Source of the DNA: Clostridium pasteurianum DSM 525 = ATCC 6013
GTDB taxonomy: Bacteria; Bacillota; Clostridia; Clostridiales; Clostridiaceae
Assembly (NCBI RefSeq): GCF_000807255.1
Contig: NZ_CP009268.1
Span: 1,704,384-1,768,383 of the forward strand
DNA length: 64,000 nt
Direction: 5' to 3'
Numbering within the stretch: position 1 is the stretch's first letter; every line of letters starts with the position of its first letter. Positions 7,599 to 16,757 of this stretch are shown piece by piece. A program made the translations under genes and the position numbers. A model generated the notes under the pieces. The model was given only the letters and a program-made list of their open reading frames with translations. It searched no databases and was not told the origin of the DNA.

Positions 7599-7790
7599 TA
7601 TCTCAATAGATATTTCTAGGACAAATACATGAATAAAATTAACTATAAATTGCTTTCTTTTATATACGATAAAAAATATTTTAATTTTAGTAAATATTAA
7701 TTTTTTAGAACATAATTTATTTGTGACAGAACACAGGTTAATTGTATGAAATCATTACTTAATTCTACTGACTGTATATGAAGGGAAATT

Positions 7791-10739
7791 TTAGCTGCAG
7801 CCAGTAGTAGTACCACAATCCATGCAAACAAGGCAGGTACCGTTTCTTGCCATTCTGGTAGAAGAACAGTTAGGGCACACATTATCATAAACTCTTTCTA
7901 AATTACTATCTTGCTTGTCTGCTGCTTCATATTCACCAGGAGCCACTTGACAGCTGGAAAAATCATTTAGTTCTATATCAATTACTTTACTTATAAGGTC
8001 AGAAATAGATGTAACATATTTTATATAAGGATGTTTTTGAACAAAACCATAAGGCTCATATTTTTGACCTTTGAGCATTCTTGATATATCCTTAGGAGGA
8101 ACGTGATACTGAAGCATAACTGAAATTGACTTAGATAGTGAATTTAGAAGCCCTGTGATAATAGTACCTTCTCTATCCGTAGTTATATATATCTCACATA
8201 TTTCTCCGTTTTCATTTCTATTTACTGTAGTATATATTTTTACATCATCTATCTGTGCGGGATGAGTGGTTCCATATCTTATGCCTACAGGTTTAACACG
8301 ATTAGCCTTAGAAGATGCACTTTTAGATCTTAAAAGTTTTACTTTGTCCATAAGGGCATCATAGGTCATATTTTCTAAATTTTCATCGCTGTCATCATTT
8401 AAATTTGTATTTAAAGGCTGGCTGGCTTTGGAAGAATCCCTATAGAGAGTAATTCCCTTTACTCCAAGTTCCCAGGATTTAAAAACTACAGCTTTAAAAT
8501 CTTCAACAGTGGCATCCTTAGGAAGATTTACTGTTTTGGAGATGGAGCCGGAAATAAGAGGAACAATTGAAGCTACCATAAGTACGTGTCCCATAGGCTC
8601 AATATATCTTTTACCGCTGCCGCATTTATTAGCACAATCAAATATAGGCAGGTGTTCTTTTTTTAAATGAGGAGCACCTTCTATTTTGCCATCCATTAAT
8701 TTTTCATATTCAAAATCCCCATCTTTAATGGTTTCTGTTTGTAGTATATAATCCATTATATCTTTTATTTCATTTTCACTATAGCCTAAATTTTTAAGAG
8801 ATATTTTTATCACAGGGTTTATTATAGTCATATATCCTCCACCAGATAATTTTTTGTAGATAACATGACTGAAAAAGGGTTCTATGGAAGTAGAACCGCA
8901 GTCCATAGCAAAGGAAATAGTACCTGTTGGAGCCATTACTGAAACTTGAGCATTTCTGTATCCAAACTCTTCTCCAGATTTAACAGCATTGTCAAAGCTT
9001 TCTTTTAAAAGGTAGCTGATTTTTTCAAGACCTTCGTCGAATAATATTTTATGATTTATTTTAATTGGATTATAACTTAGATTTTCATAATCTGTATTTA
9101 ATACTCCAGCTGCTCTTGCATGGTTTCTTATAACTCTTTTCATATAGATTTTATTTAGTTCATACTTTTCAAAAGCACCAACTTCAGCAGCCATTAATGA
9201 AGAAATATAATAGGAATGAGCTGTAAGTATTCCTATTAAAGAGGATGCAAGAGTTCTTGCTTTATCAGAATCATAAGGGTACCCTTTAACCATAAGCAAG
9301 GAGGCTAAATTGGAAATACCAAGTCCGGTAGTTCTAAACATATAGGTTTTTCTGGCCACATCTTCTGTAGGAAATTGTCCCCAGTGAATAGAGGCTTCCA
9401 ATATGAGCTGAACCAAGCCTATTATGTGAGTATAACCTTCTAAGTCTATGGAATTATTATTAACATCATAGAATTTAAATATATTAATAGATGCAAGATT
9501 GCAGGAAGTATCATTTAAAAAAGCATATTCTCCGCAGGGATTTGTGGAATTAATCCTATTATAAGGTGCATTGTATATACCATCTTCTCCAGCAGGGCAG
9601 GTATGCCAAGCATTTAATCTGTCACCAAAAAGTGGAGCAGGATCAGCGCATTCCCAAGCAGATTTATTGAAGATATCCCATAATTTCTGTACTTTTATAG
9701 AGGAGTTTACTGAAGTATCGACTCTACCCTTTAATTCTAATGTACTTTCTGGATTTTTATCTAAATTTTTGACTTTATTCATAAATTTATCAGAAAACAA
9801 TACGGAATTATTTCCATTTTGACCAGATACAGTTTCATAGGCTTCACTTTCAAAACTGGTATCATAGCCCATTTTTCCAAGGGCTCTTACTTTTTTTTCT
9901 TCTTTTGCTTTCCAGGTAATGTAATCCAATATTTCAGGATGGTCAATATTAAGACATAGCATTTTTGCAGCTCTTCTTGTAGTACCACCAGATTTTATGG
10001 CACCAGCATTTCTATCCAATCCCTTTAAAAAACTCATAAGGCCAGAAGATACACCTCCGCCAGAAAGCTTCTCCCCTTTTGCTCTTATAGTAGAAAAGTT
10101 TGTTCCAGTACCAGAGCCGCCTTTAAATAGTTTTGTTTCTGTAACATATTGATCAGATATGGAATGGGATCCTAAAAGTTTATCTTCTATGGAAATTATA
10201 AAGCAGGCTGATGCTTGAGTTCTAGTATAATTATCTTTTGATACAGCAATTTTTTTTAGTTTTTCGTCATAATAATAATTTTCTTGTTCTTTACCTTTAA
10301 TTCCATAGGAAAGTGCAAGCCCCGTATTAAACCATTGAGGAGAATTAGGAGCAAACATTTGATTTAAAAAAGCATAGACTATTTCGTCATAAAAAATATT
10401 TCTTTCTTCTTCTGTTTCTATTATACCTTCGTCTTTTAAAGCTTCACACCAAAAGTTTACCAATCTGTGGGCTACCATTTTAAGACTATTTTCATAATAT
10501 GGAGCTGTTTTAATTCCAGCTTTTCTAAAATATTTTGAAGCTATTATATCACAGGAATTTTGAGAATAATGTATTGGAAATTCAAGATTTTTCATATCCA
10601 CTAAAACTTTATTTGTCTTATAATCTTTCATAAGTACATCTACTTTTTTCCATTTAAATAGATCGTATACAGTTTTATCTTTATGTATATCCAGTTCTTT
10701 TGTGTAAACTCTTTTAAAAATATTTTTTATACTGTTCAT
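7791..10739 (-). CDS. nrdJ: Vitamin B12-dependent (class II) ribonucleoside-diphosphate reductase
   Basis: A 982-residue adenosylcobalamin-dependent ribonucleotide reductase that makes deoxyribonucleotides without oxygen. Seen in order: an N-terminal region; the GGSGTGTNFS phosphate-binding segment; NPCGEYAF near residue 400 with the radical-site cysteine; the VMAPTGTISFAMDCGSTSIEP segment; KGITLYRDSSKASQPL; and a C-terminal tail with a four-cysteine zinc-ribbon-like motif (CPNCSS ... CLVCMDCG) typical of the long clostridial NrdJ. Length fits the family. It is transcribed alone; CGGAGG precedes the ATG. I see no cobalamin riboswitch in the AT-rich region upstream. Confidence 0.95.
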   Translation of the reverse strand: MNSIKNIFKRVYTKELDIHKDKTVYDLFKWKKVDVLMKDYKTNKVLVDMKNLEFPIHYSQNSCDIIASKYFRKAGIKTAPYYENSLKMVAHRLVNFWCEALKDEGIIETEEERNIFYDEIVYAFLNQMFAPNSPQWFNTGLALSYGIKGKEQENYYYDEKLKKIAVSKDNYTRTQASACFIISIEDKLLGSHSISDQYVTETKLFKGGSGTGTNFSTIRAKGEKLSGGGVSSGLMSFLKGLDRNAGAIKSGGTTRRAAKMLCLNIDHPEILDYITWKAKEEKKVRALGKMGYDTSFESEAYETVSGQNGNNSVLFSDKFMNKVKNLDKNPESTLELKGRVDTSVNSSIKVQKLWDIFNKSAWECADPAPLFGDRLNAWHTCPAGEDGIYNAPYNRINSTNPCGEYAFLNDTSCNLASINIFKFYDVNNNSIDLEGYTHIIGLVQLILEASIHWGQFPTEDVARKTYMFRTTGLGISNLASLLMVKGYPYDSDKARTLASSLIGILTAHSYYISSLMAAEVGAFEKYELNKIYMKRVIRNHARAAGVLNTDYENLSYNPIKINHKILFDEGLEKISYLLKESFDNAVKSGEEFGYRNAQVSVMAPTGTISFAMDCGSTSIEPFFSHVIYKKLSGGGYMTIINPVIKISLKNLGYSENEIKDIMDYILQTETIKDGDFEYEKLMDGKIEGAPHLKKEHLPIFDCANKCGSGKRYIEPMGHVLMVASIVPLISGSISKTVNLPKDATVEDFKAVVFKSWELGVKGITLYRDSSKASQPLNTNLNDDSDENLENMTYDALMDKVKLLRSKSASSKANRVKPVGIRYGTTHPAQIDDVKIYTTVNRNENGEICEIYITTDREGTIITGLLNSLSKSISVMLQYHVPPKDISRMLKGQKYEPYGFVQKHPYIKYVTSISDLISKVIDIELNDFSSCQVAPGEYEAADKQDSNLERVYDNVCPNCSSTRMARNGTCLVCMDCGTTTGCS

Positions 10740-10963
10740 ATATTCCTCCGTATTAAAAGATATAAATAATTAATCATATCTATATATAGTGTTTTATTTG
10801 GTGATTTATAACTACATGTTGTATATTATATGATTGTTTTAGATAAATTTCAAATATAAATAATTAATTCTATAAAAAACTAATTATTTTTATTATAATA
10901 CATTATGATAATTAATGCTTAATAATTGTTATTAAATAATAAGTAATAATTTTCATTAAACTG

Positions 10964-10990
10964 TTGACAAATTTAAATTAATTATATAAT
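10964..10990 (+). promoter_or_regulatory. Candidate promoter for repeat copy A / Rrf2 gene
   Basis: TTGACA (10964-10969) and TATAAT (10985-10990), with a short 15-bp spacer. Transcription would start about 11000, just before repeat copy A, so copy A would be the 5' leader of the Rrf2 gene. The short spacer lowers confidence. The rest of 10740-10960 is plain A/T-rich DNA. Confidence 0.4.
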
Positions 10991-11020
10991 ATATAAACTA
11001 TACTAAAGAAGTGTACTTTC

Positions 11021-11256
11021 GAAGCAAGTTCTTAATTCAGGTGGGGATTCTTTTGCACCATCTGAATTTTAGAACTGCAAGTGCATGGCTTACTTGGCGT
11101 TGAACTCCCATTTGAAGAAAAGCAGGGAACCAAAATCTTGTTTTTGATTTTGTGTGAATCGCTTTCACAGTGTGCAAGCAGACAAAACAAAATTTATTTT
11201 GTATTTGGTCGCTTTCGCAGAGTGCGTTGGAGACTTACGCCAAGTTAGTCAGGTGA
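11021..11256 (+). repeat. Structured repeat element, copy A (236 nt)
   Basis: First of three long copies of one element (others 11840-12011 and 18979-19160). Conserved 5' arm: GAAGCAAGTTCTTAATTCAG, then a GTGGGG ... CACCAT hairpin, CTGAATT and TTAGAACTGC. It then has GCTTACTTGGCG, which pairs with CGCCAAGTTAG at the 3' end. Between these is a variable region, longest in this copy, with extra hairpins (TCGCTTTCACAGTGTGC; CGCTTTCGCAGAGTGCG). It ends 16 bases before the ATG of the Rrf2 gene, whose GTAGGTG site follows directly. Copy A has one change in the first stem relative to copies B and C. No reading frame is conserved among copies, pointing to a structural RNA or DNA element rather than a coding one. 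Confidence 0.7.
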
Positions 11257-11272
11257 AAAGTAGGTGTAAAAA

Positions 11273-11686
11273 ATGAATATCACTCAAGAAAGTGATTATG
11301 CTATAAGAGCAGTACTTATATTATCAAAGAATAAAGAGAAAGATATCTTAGATGCAAAAACTATTTGTGAACTTGGAAGTATACCTTTAAGATTTTTATT
11401 AAAGCTTTTAAGGAAGCTTATAAAAAGTGGAATAGTTAAATCTTATAGAGGTGTAAATGGAGGATATTCTCTTGCAAAAGAGCCAATAGATATAAATTTA
11501 AAAGATATTATAGAAGCTATTGAAGGACCTATAGCTATAAACAGATGCCTATATGACAAAGATAGCTGTTCCGCAGGAAAAGGGGATAATTGTTGTATTC
11601 ATGCAGCTTTATATAGAGTTCAGTCAACAATGATTAATGAACTTGAAAAAATAAATTTTGAAAATTTAAGAAAAGGTAAATGGTAA
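11273..11686 (+). CDS. Rrf2-family transcriptional regulator with Fe-S cluster cysteines
   Basis: 137 residues. Residues 1-75 form the winged helix (MNITQESDYAIRAVLILSK; RFLLKLLRKLIKSGIVKSYRGVNGGYSLAK). The C-terminal half has NRCLYDKDSCSAGKGDNCCIHAAL, the cysteine cluster that binds [2Fe-2S] or [4Fe-4S] in NsrR/IscR-type sensors. It is a cytoplasmic repressor whose DNA binding would respond to cluster status (iron, NO or redox). Repeat copy A forms its leader, and copy B separates it from the BFD-like 2Fe-2S gene downstream. That gene is a plausible target, but this is inference from position. Confidence 0.9.
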   Translation: MNITQESDYAIRAVLILSKNKEKDILDAKTICELGSIPLRFLLKLLRKLIKSGIVKSYRGVNGGYSLAKEPIDINLKDIIEAIEGPIAINRCLYDKDSCSAGKGDNCCIHAALYRVQSTMINELEKINFENLRKGKW

Positions 11687-11839
11687 AGTTTTGGCTATAG
11701 ATTTTATTTTGTAAGAGAAAGTATATCTGATTGATGCACTTTGTCAATATAAGCTTAAATTTCAATGTTTCAACTATGGTTTAAAAGGGTATAAATTGGG
11801 AAAGATTATATAAAAATAAGGGGTTATTTGTATATAATT

Positions 11840-12011
11840 GAAGCAAGTTCTTAATTCGGGTGGGGATTCTTTTACCCCATCTGAATTTTAGAACTGCAAA
11901 TGCATGGCTTACTTGGCGTCGAACTCTCACTTGAAGAAAAGTAGATAGCCCAAATTTTAATTTGGTGCGAGGACTGTACAGAGTTGGAGACTTACGCCAA
12001 GTTAGTCAGGT
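11840..12011 (+). repeat. Structured repeat element, copy B (172 nt)
   Basis: Same element as copies A and C and the same orientation: GAAGCAAGTTCTTAATTC, a GGTGGGG ... CCCCAT hairpin, TTTTAGAACTGC, then GCTTACTTGGCG ... CGCCAAGTTAGTCAGGT. The variable middle is short (a CAAATTTTAATTTG hairpin replaces the AAAATC ... GATTTTG hairpin of A and C). It lies 46 bases before the ATG of the BFD-like gene, in its probable leader. The stretch 11687-11839 is otherwise featureless. Confidence 0.7.
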
Positions 12012-12057
12012 GAAAATATAAAATTAAATAAAACTTATTGAGAGGAGATGACATCTT

Positions 12058-12267
12058 ATGGAAAATAATGCAACTAAGGAAATTATGGATAAACTTACAA
12101 AGACATGTATTTGTAAGAGTATACCAAGAGCTGTTATAAAAGATACAATTAGAAATGGTGCTAAAACTGTAGAGGAAGTGCAGAAATTAACAGGAGCAGG
12201 TTCTGGTGGATGTAAAGGTAGAAGATGTACTCCAAGAATACAAATGCTTTTAGATAATAGAGAATAA
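12058..12267 (+). CDS. BFD-like [2Fe-2S]-binding domain protein
   Basis: A 69-residue stand-alone domain of the bacterioferritin-associated ferredoxin (BFD)/NifU-middle type. Four cysteines sit in the expected pattern, CIC near residues 18-20 and GGCKGRRC near 51-57, and would bind one [2Fe-2S] cluster. The helix-turn-helix-like scaffold AVIKDTIRNGAKTVEEVQKLTGAG is typical of the fold. GAGAGGAGATGACATCTT precedes ATG. It follows the Rrf2 gene with repeat copy B between them. It may carry electrons or clusters; no partner oxidoreductase is fused or adjacent. The 250 bases after it hold nothing I can call. Confidence 0.85.
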   Translation: MENNATKEIMDKLTKTCICKSIPRAVIKDTIRNGAKTVEEVQKLTGAGSGGCKGRRCTPRIQMLLDNRE

Positions 12268-12519
12268 AAGTTTATTTGATGATTATCTAATGTGTAGAAT
12301 TTATATATACTTGTTTTAAGTGCAAAGACTTAAAGTAAGTCTTATTGATATTACTTAAGATGTCTTAGGGTATGAATTTTATAGAGTTTAAATTATTCTA
12401 TGAAATTTTACGTAAGGCATCATTTTTATTTTAAGCACTTTTATAAAGCTTTACAATAAATCTTCTTTGTGATATAAAGATGATAAATTTATATTTTTAT
12501 AGAAAGGTAGGAAATATTT

Positions 12520-13020
12520 ATGATATATAATTTTAAAGAATTCAAACCTAAAATAGCAAAAGATACATTTATTGCAAAAAGTGCAGATATAATAGGAAAT
12601 GTAACTATAGAAAAGAATTGCAGTGTTTGGTTTGGGGCAGTAATACGAGGCGATGTGAATGAAATATATATAGATGAAGGAAGTAATATACAAGATAATT
12701 GTGTACTTCACATAAGTAAAGAAGGTAACCCTATTAAAATTGGTAAATTTACCACTGTAGGCCATGGAGCAATACTGCATGGATGTAAAATAGGAAATAA
12801 TTCACTGATTGGAATGGGATCTACCATATTAGATAACAGTGAAATTGGAGATTGTACTATTATTGGGGCAGGAAGTTTAATTACACAAAATAAAAAAATA
12901 CCTGGTGGTGTTTTATGTATGGGAAGGCCTGCAAAAGTTATAAGAGAATTGACAGATGAAGAAAAAGAAAGTATAAAGTCAAACACTGAAGAATATATAG
13001 AGCTTAGTAAAATTTATTAA
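12520..13020 (+). CDS. Gamma-class carbonic anhydrase family protein (YrdA/PaaY-like hexapeptide protein)
   Basis: A 166-residue left-handed beta-helix protein. Hexapeptide repeats run through most of the sequence (IIGNVTIEKNCSVWFGAVIRGD; IKIGKFTTVGHGAILHGCKIG). The three zinc-ligand histidines of the gamma carbonic anhydrases are present (His64 in VLHIS, His82 and His87 in GHGAILHGC), as is RGD near residue 43. It ends in the usual helix (TDEEKESIKSNTEEYIELSKIY). Many members bind metal but lack proven hydratase activity, so the enzymatic role is uncertain. AGGTAGGAAATATTT precedes ATG. It appears monocistronic. Confidence 0.88.
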   Translation: MIYNFKEFKPKIAKDTFIAKSADIIGNVTIEKNCSVWFGAVIRGDVNEIYIDEGSNIQDNCVLHISKEGNPIKIGKFTTVGHGAILHGCKIGNNSLIGMGSTILDNSEIGDCTIIGAGSLITQNKKIPGGVLCMGRPAKVIRELTDEEKESIKSNTEEYIELSKIY

Positions 13021-13185
13021 AATGTAAAGTATGTCTTAAAGAGGTAATATTAATTAAAATTGAAAATGTTCTCTATTATTTGTTAAAAATCGGATTTTTG
13101 GTCAAATGTGCTGAATTCTTCAATCTTCTATAGGTTGGAGATGAATAACACTTACCGATAGGCAACTAGTTGTTTATAATAATAT

Positions 13186-13237
13186 AATATTAAAAATCTG
13201 CATAATGGATATATCCATTATGCAGATTTTTAATATT
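13186..13237. terminator. Bidirectional terminator: perfect 52-bp palindrome
   Basis: Twenty-six bases on each side pair without mismatch or loop around GGATATATCC. It lies one base beyond the stop codon of the P-type ATPase gene and serves it on the minus strand; on the plus strand it can end the carbonic anhydrase transcript. Confidence 0.75.
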
Positions 13238-13238
13238 T

Positions 13239-15869
13239 TTAACTGTTTTTTGATTTTGCTCTTATGAAGATCTTTGCAACTTCATTGAATACTAAAGTTA
13301 ATACAGAAACAAGTATAACAAAAGTCCAATCAAACAAACTTAAGTTAAATAAATTAAATAAGTTTGATAGAAAAGGTATAGTTATAACTAAATATTGAAG
13401 TAAAATACCTATAATTATAGAGCCTACTAAATATTTATTACTAAATATACCAACTTGAAATATGGATTTTCTAGGGTGTCTCATATTAAGAGAATGAAAG
13501 AGTTGTGAAACACTTAAAACTACAAAGGCCATAGTTTGAGCATGCACTCCTTCTGTTCCATATACTTTTTCTCCGTACCTGAAAGCTATTAGTGTCAGGA
13601 TACCTATAAGTAATCCATTCAATATAAGAAATATGCCTGAACCATGAGAAAATAAACTTTCTTTAGTATTCCTAGGAGGATTATCCATAACATTTTCATC
13701 TCCTGGATCTACACCTAGAGAAAGGGCTGGCAATGTATCTGTAATCAAATTTACCCATAATATATGGATTGGTTTTAGCGGCGTATCCCAATTTAAAAGT
13801 ATAGCAATAAATAGAGTTATAATTTCACCTAAATTACAGGAAAGAAGAAATATTATAGACTTTTTTATATTGTTAAATATATTTCTACCTTCTTTTATAG
13901 CGGATACTATAGTTGAAAAATTGTCGTCAGTGAGAATCATATCAGAAGCACCTTTTGATACATCAGTACCTGTAATACCCATGGCTACGCCTATATCAGC
14001 TATTTTTAGAGAAGGGGCATCATTAACTCCATCACCGGTCATAGATACTATGTTTCCTTTAGATTTAAAGGCTTTTACAATATTTACTTTGTGTTCTGGC
14101 GATACTCTCGCAAAAACTCTTAGAGAATCTATTTTGTTATTTAGTTCTTCCTGAGACAATTTATCTAGTTCTACTCCTGAAATAGTCTCATTCTCATTTT
14201 CAGCTATTCCAAGTTCCTTAGCTATAGCAAAGGCAGTATTTCTGTGATCTCCAGTTATCATTATAGTTTTAATACCGGAATTTTTACAAGTAGATATTGA
14301 ATCTTTAACCTCTAGTCTTGGAGGATCAATCATACCAACTAAACCTATAAATATTAAATCTTTTTCAATGCTGTCAATTGGTATATCTGGAGAAGTTAAT
14401 TCCTTATAAGCAGCTCCTAGTACTCTTAATGCATCATCAGACATGGTATTGGATGCCTTTATGATTTTGGCTTTCAAATCTTCTGTAAGATCTTGTATAT
14501 TACCGTTGATATTTATTTTAGTGGCTATTTTAAGTAAATTGTCAGTGGCACCTTTTGTATAGACAATGTAATTTTTATCCTGCTTATTTATAGTAGACAT
14601 AAGTTTCCTATCTGAATCAAAAGGTACCTCATTAACTCTTGGAGAAGAAGTTTGAAGATCTGCTTTTAGTATATTAAATTTTACACCCATTTCCAAGAGA
14701 GCAACTTCTGTAGGGTCACCAGTCTGAGATGTTTCTGTATAAGTAGCATCATTACATAGCATAAGATTTTTTAATAATAGATTGTCGTCAATATTATTAA
14801 TATCTAGTTCATCAACAGCTTTTAATTCATCAGGACCAGCTGTATAGAATTTTTTTACTGTCATTTTATTTTGTGTAAGTGTACCGGTTTTATCGGAACA
14901 TATTATATTTACAGCCCCTAAAGTTTCAACAGCAGGAAGCTTTCTTATAATGGCATGATTTTTTACCATTCTCTGTACCCCCATAGCAAGTACTATAGAG
15001 ACAATTGCAGGAAGTCCTTCTGGTATTGCTGCCACTGCAAGACTGATAGCTGTCAGAAACATTTCAAATAAATCTCTTCCCTGAATTACAGATATTATAA
15101 AAATTAGAGTACAAATTGCTACAGCGGCAATTCCTAAAATTTTACTTAGCTCTGCCAGCTTTTTTTGAAGGGGTGTCATTTCAGTTTCAGATTCATCCAG
15201 CATTTTAGCTATTTTACCAATTTCAGTATTCATACCGGTTCCAGTAACTACGCCAATACCTCTTCCATAAGTGGCTAAAGTTGAAGCAAAAGCCATATTT
15301 TTTTGATCTCCCAGTGGGATATTACCATTGTCAAAATTCACATTAGCATCTTTGCTTGAGGGTACAGATTCACCGGTGAGGGCGGATTCCTCTATTTTTA
15401 GATTTGCACTTTCTATTAATCTTAAGTCAGCAGGAGTGAACCTTCCAGCATCTAAAATTACTATATCACCTGGAACTACTTCTTCTGAGGGAATTTCCTT
15501 TAAATCACCATCTCTTTTTACTATAGCTTTAGGTGTAGAAAGTTGCTTTAAAGCTTCCATGGCCTTCTCAGATTTAAATTCCTGAATTGTACCCACCATT
15601 CCATTTATAAGTATTACTACCAAAATTATTATGGAGTCACTTAATTCTTTCATGAAGGCAGATATTACAGCTGCTATTAACAATATAAATATCATTGGAT
15701 CTTTTAGTTGAGAGATAAAAATCTGAAATAAGGTCTTTTGAGTTTTTGATGTAAGTTTGTTCTCACCATATTCCTCCAATCTTCTTTTTGATTCATCAGA
15801 AGATAGACCTTCTTTTGGGTCTACTTTTAATTCTTTGATAACTTCTTCTGTAGTTTTACCAAACCACAT
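13239..15869 (-). CDS. Cation-translocating P-type ATPase (P2A; probable Mn2+/Ca2+ exporter)
   Basis: 876 residues with the full P2-type ATPase architecture. Present are an N-terminal cation-ATPase domain, the actuator TGES (165-168), a PEGLP ion-site motif in M4 (283-287), the phosphorylation site CSDKTGTLTQNK with Asp326, the hinge MTGDGVNDAPSL, and six C-terminal membrane helices. It belongs to the SERCA/PMR1-like group usually annotated as calcium-transporting. The leader carries a yybP-ykoY-type Mn2+ riboswitch (16051-16184), so the physiological substrate is more likely Mn2+, as for other riboswitch-controlled exporters such as lactococcal YoaB. AAGGAGATTTGAATT precedes ATG. Confidence 0.93.
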   Translation of the reverse strand: MWFGKTTEEVIKELKVDPKEGLSSDESKRRLEEYGENKLTSKTQKTLFQIFISQLKDPMIFILLIAAVISAFMKELSDSIIILVVILINGMVGTIQEFKSEKAMEALKQLSTPKAIVKRDGDLKEIPSEEVVPGDIVILDAGRFTPADLRLIESANLKIEESALTGESVPSSKDANVNFDNGNIPLGDQKNMAFASTLATYGRGIGVVTGTGMNTEIGKIAKMLDESETEMTPLQKKLAELSKILGIAAVAICTLIFIISVIQGRDLFEMFLTAISLAVAAIPEGLPAIVSIVLAMGVQRMVKNHAIIRKLPAVETLGAVNIICSDKTGTLTQNKMTVKKFYTAGPDELKAVDELDINNIDDNLLLKNLMLCNDATYTETSQTGDPTEVALLEMGVKFNILKADLQTSSPRVNEVPFDSDRKLMSTINKQDKNYIVYTKGATDNLLKIATKININGNIQDLTEDLKAKIIKASNTMSDDALRVLGAAYKELTSPDIPIDSIEKDLIFIGLVGMIDPPRLEVKDSISTCKNSGIKTIMITGDHRNTAFAIAKELGIAENENETISGVELDKLSQEELNNKIDSLRVFARVSPEHKVNIVKAFKSKGNIVSMTGDGVNDAPSLKIADIGVAMGITGTDVSKGASDMILTDDNFSTIVSAIKEGRNIFNNIKKSIIFLLSCNLGEIITLFIAILLNWDTPLKPIHILWVNLITDTLPALSLGVDPGDENVMDNPPRNTKESLFSHGSGIFLILNGLLIGILTLIAFRYGEKVYGTEGVHAQTMAFVVLSVSQLFHSLNMRHPRKSIFQVGIFSNKYLVGSIIIGILLQYLVITIPFLSNLFNLFNLSLFDWTFVILVSVLTLVFNEVAKIFIRAKSKNS

Positions 15870-16050
15870 AATTCAAATCTCCTTTCTGTGTTTGAAATAA
15901 AAACAAATAACATTATTATCCTTTGATCAATCATCTAACTATGTAATAAAAATAAATAAAATTAATAATTCATAAATAGTATAACCTATAAGTGTAGATA
16001 TAATTAAGGATTTTAAAAGAAATTAACATAGTAAAAAATACTTGGTAAAT

Positions 16051-16184
16051 AAAAAAGACCTATGTATAACCAATATTTGCGTTACACATAAGTCTTACTA
16101 TTTAATACAAAGCCAGATGAAATCATCGGATGTTGACCTTGCAGCAGATAGAACAAGATGAAATCTGCTAGTTACTCCCTTATG
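16051..16184 (-). promoter_or_regulatory. yybP-ykoY family Mn2+ riboswitch with terminator
   Basis: Reading the minus strand from 16184: CATAAGGGAGTAAC, a hairpin (AGCAGATTTCATCTTGTTCTATCTGCT), then GGTCAACATCCGATGATTTCATCTGGC and finally AAGACTTATG. GGGAGTA, GTCAACA and AAGAC are hallmark conserved blocks of this riboswitch class. CATAAG and CTTATG form the closing stem P1. The same CTTATG is part of a terminator arm (AAGACTTATGTGTAAC with GTTATACATAGGTCTT, then T-run), so P1 and the terminator exclude each other. This predicts that metal binding turns the P-type ATPase gene on. Confidence 0.85.
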
Positions 16185-16204
16185 TTTATTAAAAACATAC
16201 ATAA

Positions 16205-16233
16205 ATTATACATAAAATATTAATTTATGTCAA
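16205..16233 (-). promoter_or_regulatory. Consensus promoter for the Mn riboswitch / P-type ATPase transcript
   Basis: On the minus strand TTGACA (16233-16228) and TATAAT (16210-16205) with a 17-bp spacer, both perfect consensus. Transcription would begin about 16198, just ahead of the riboswitch. Confidence 0.85.
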
Positions 16234-16334
16234 ATAAAAAGTTGAACTTAATTTCCAATATATATTTGAATTTTATATAAATACAAATAAAATAATGCTA
16301 TAATTTAAGTAACATATTTTATGGGGATGATTTA

Positions 16335-16757
16335 ATGGAAGTTTCAAGAATTAGTAACAGAACCACTGTAGCTCATGAAAGAAAAAAAATAGATCTTAAA
16401 AAAGATTTTTCTCAAAGCTTTAATTTTGCAAGAGACAGAAGAAATGAAGAGGAAATGAAACAACTTCTAGATGATATAAAAAAAAGAGGAAACAGGCTTG
16501 TAATAAGTAAATGCTATGGAGATGTTAAGGCATATAAAAATTTAATTAAAGAATATTTACAGAGTGTTTTAAATCATATGTATAAACTCAAAAATGAGAC
16601 TAGCTTTTGGCAAACTCAGTATTATATAACCGTAGAAGTAATAGATAATAAATTAGAAGAAATAACAAAATCTGTTTTAGGAGAAGAAAAGGGTAAGCTG
16701 GATATAGCGGCTACTATTGATGAGATTCAAGGACTTATTGTGGATATTTATAGGTAA
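16335..16757 (+). CDS. YaaR family protein (DUF327)
   Basis: A 140-residue mostly helical cytoplasmic protein of the YaaR family found across Firmicutes, often near recombination or DNA-replication genes; the function is not established. The visible family signature is the central RGNRLVISKCYGDVKAYKNLIKEYLQSVLNH and the C-terminal YYITVEVIDNKLEEITKSVLGEEKGKLDIAATIDEIQGLIVDIYR. GGGGATGATTTA precedes the ATG. Its stop codon abuts the terminator-like repeat at 16756. Confidence 0.85.
   Translation: MEVSRISNRTTVAHERKKIDLKKDFSQSFNFARDRRNEEEMKQLLDDIKKRGNRLVISKCYGDVKAYKNLIKEYLQSVLNHMYKLKNETSFWQTQYYITVEVIDNKLEEITKSVLGEEKGKLDIAATIDEIQGLIVDIYR

Noticed and set aside
10740-11020. Cobalamin riboswitch sought upstream of the B12-dependent reductase
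   Set aside because: No B12-box-like sequence on the minus strand; the region is plain A/T-rich DNA.
16060-16190. Alternating hairpins first taken as a CRISPR-like or tRNA-like feature
   Set aside because: The conserved blocks and P1/terminator overlap fit the yybP-ykoY riboswitch much better; there are no repeats or tRNA arms.
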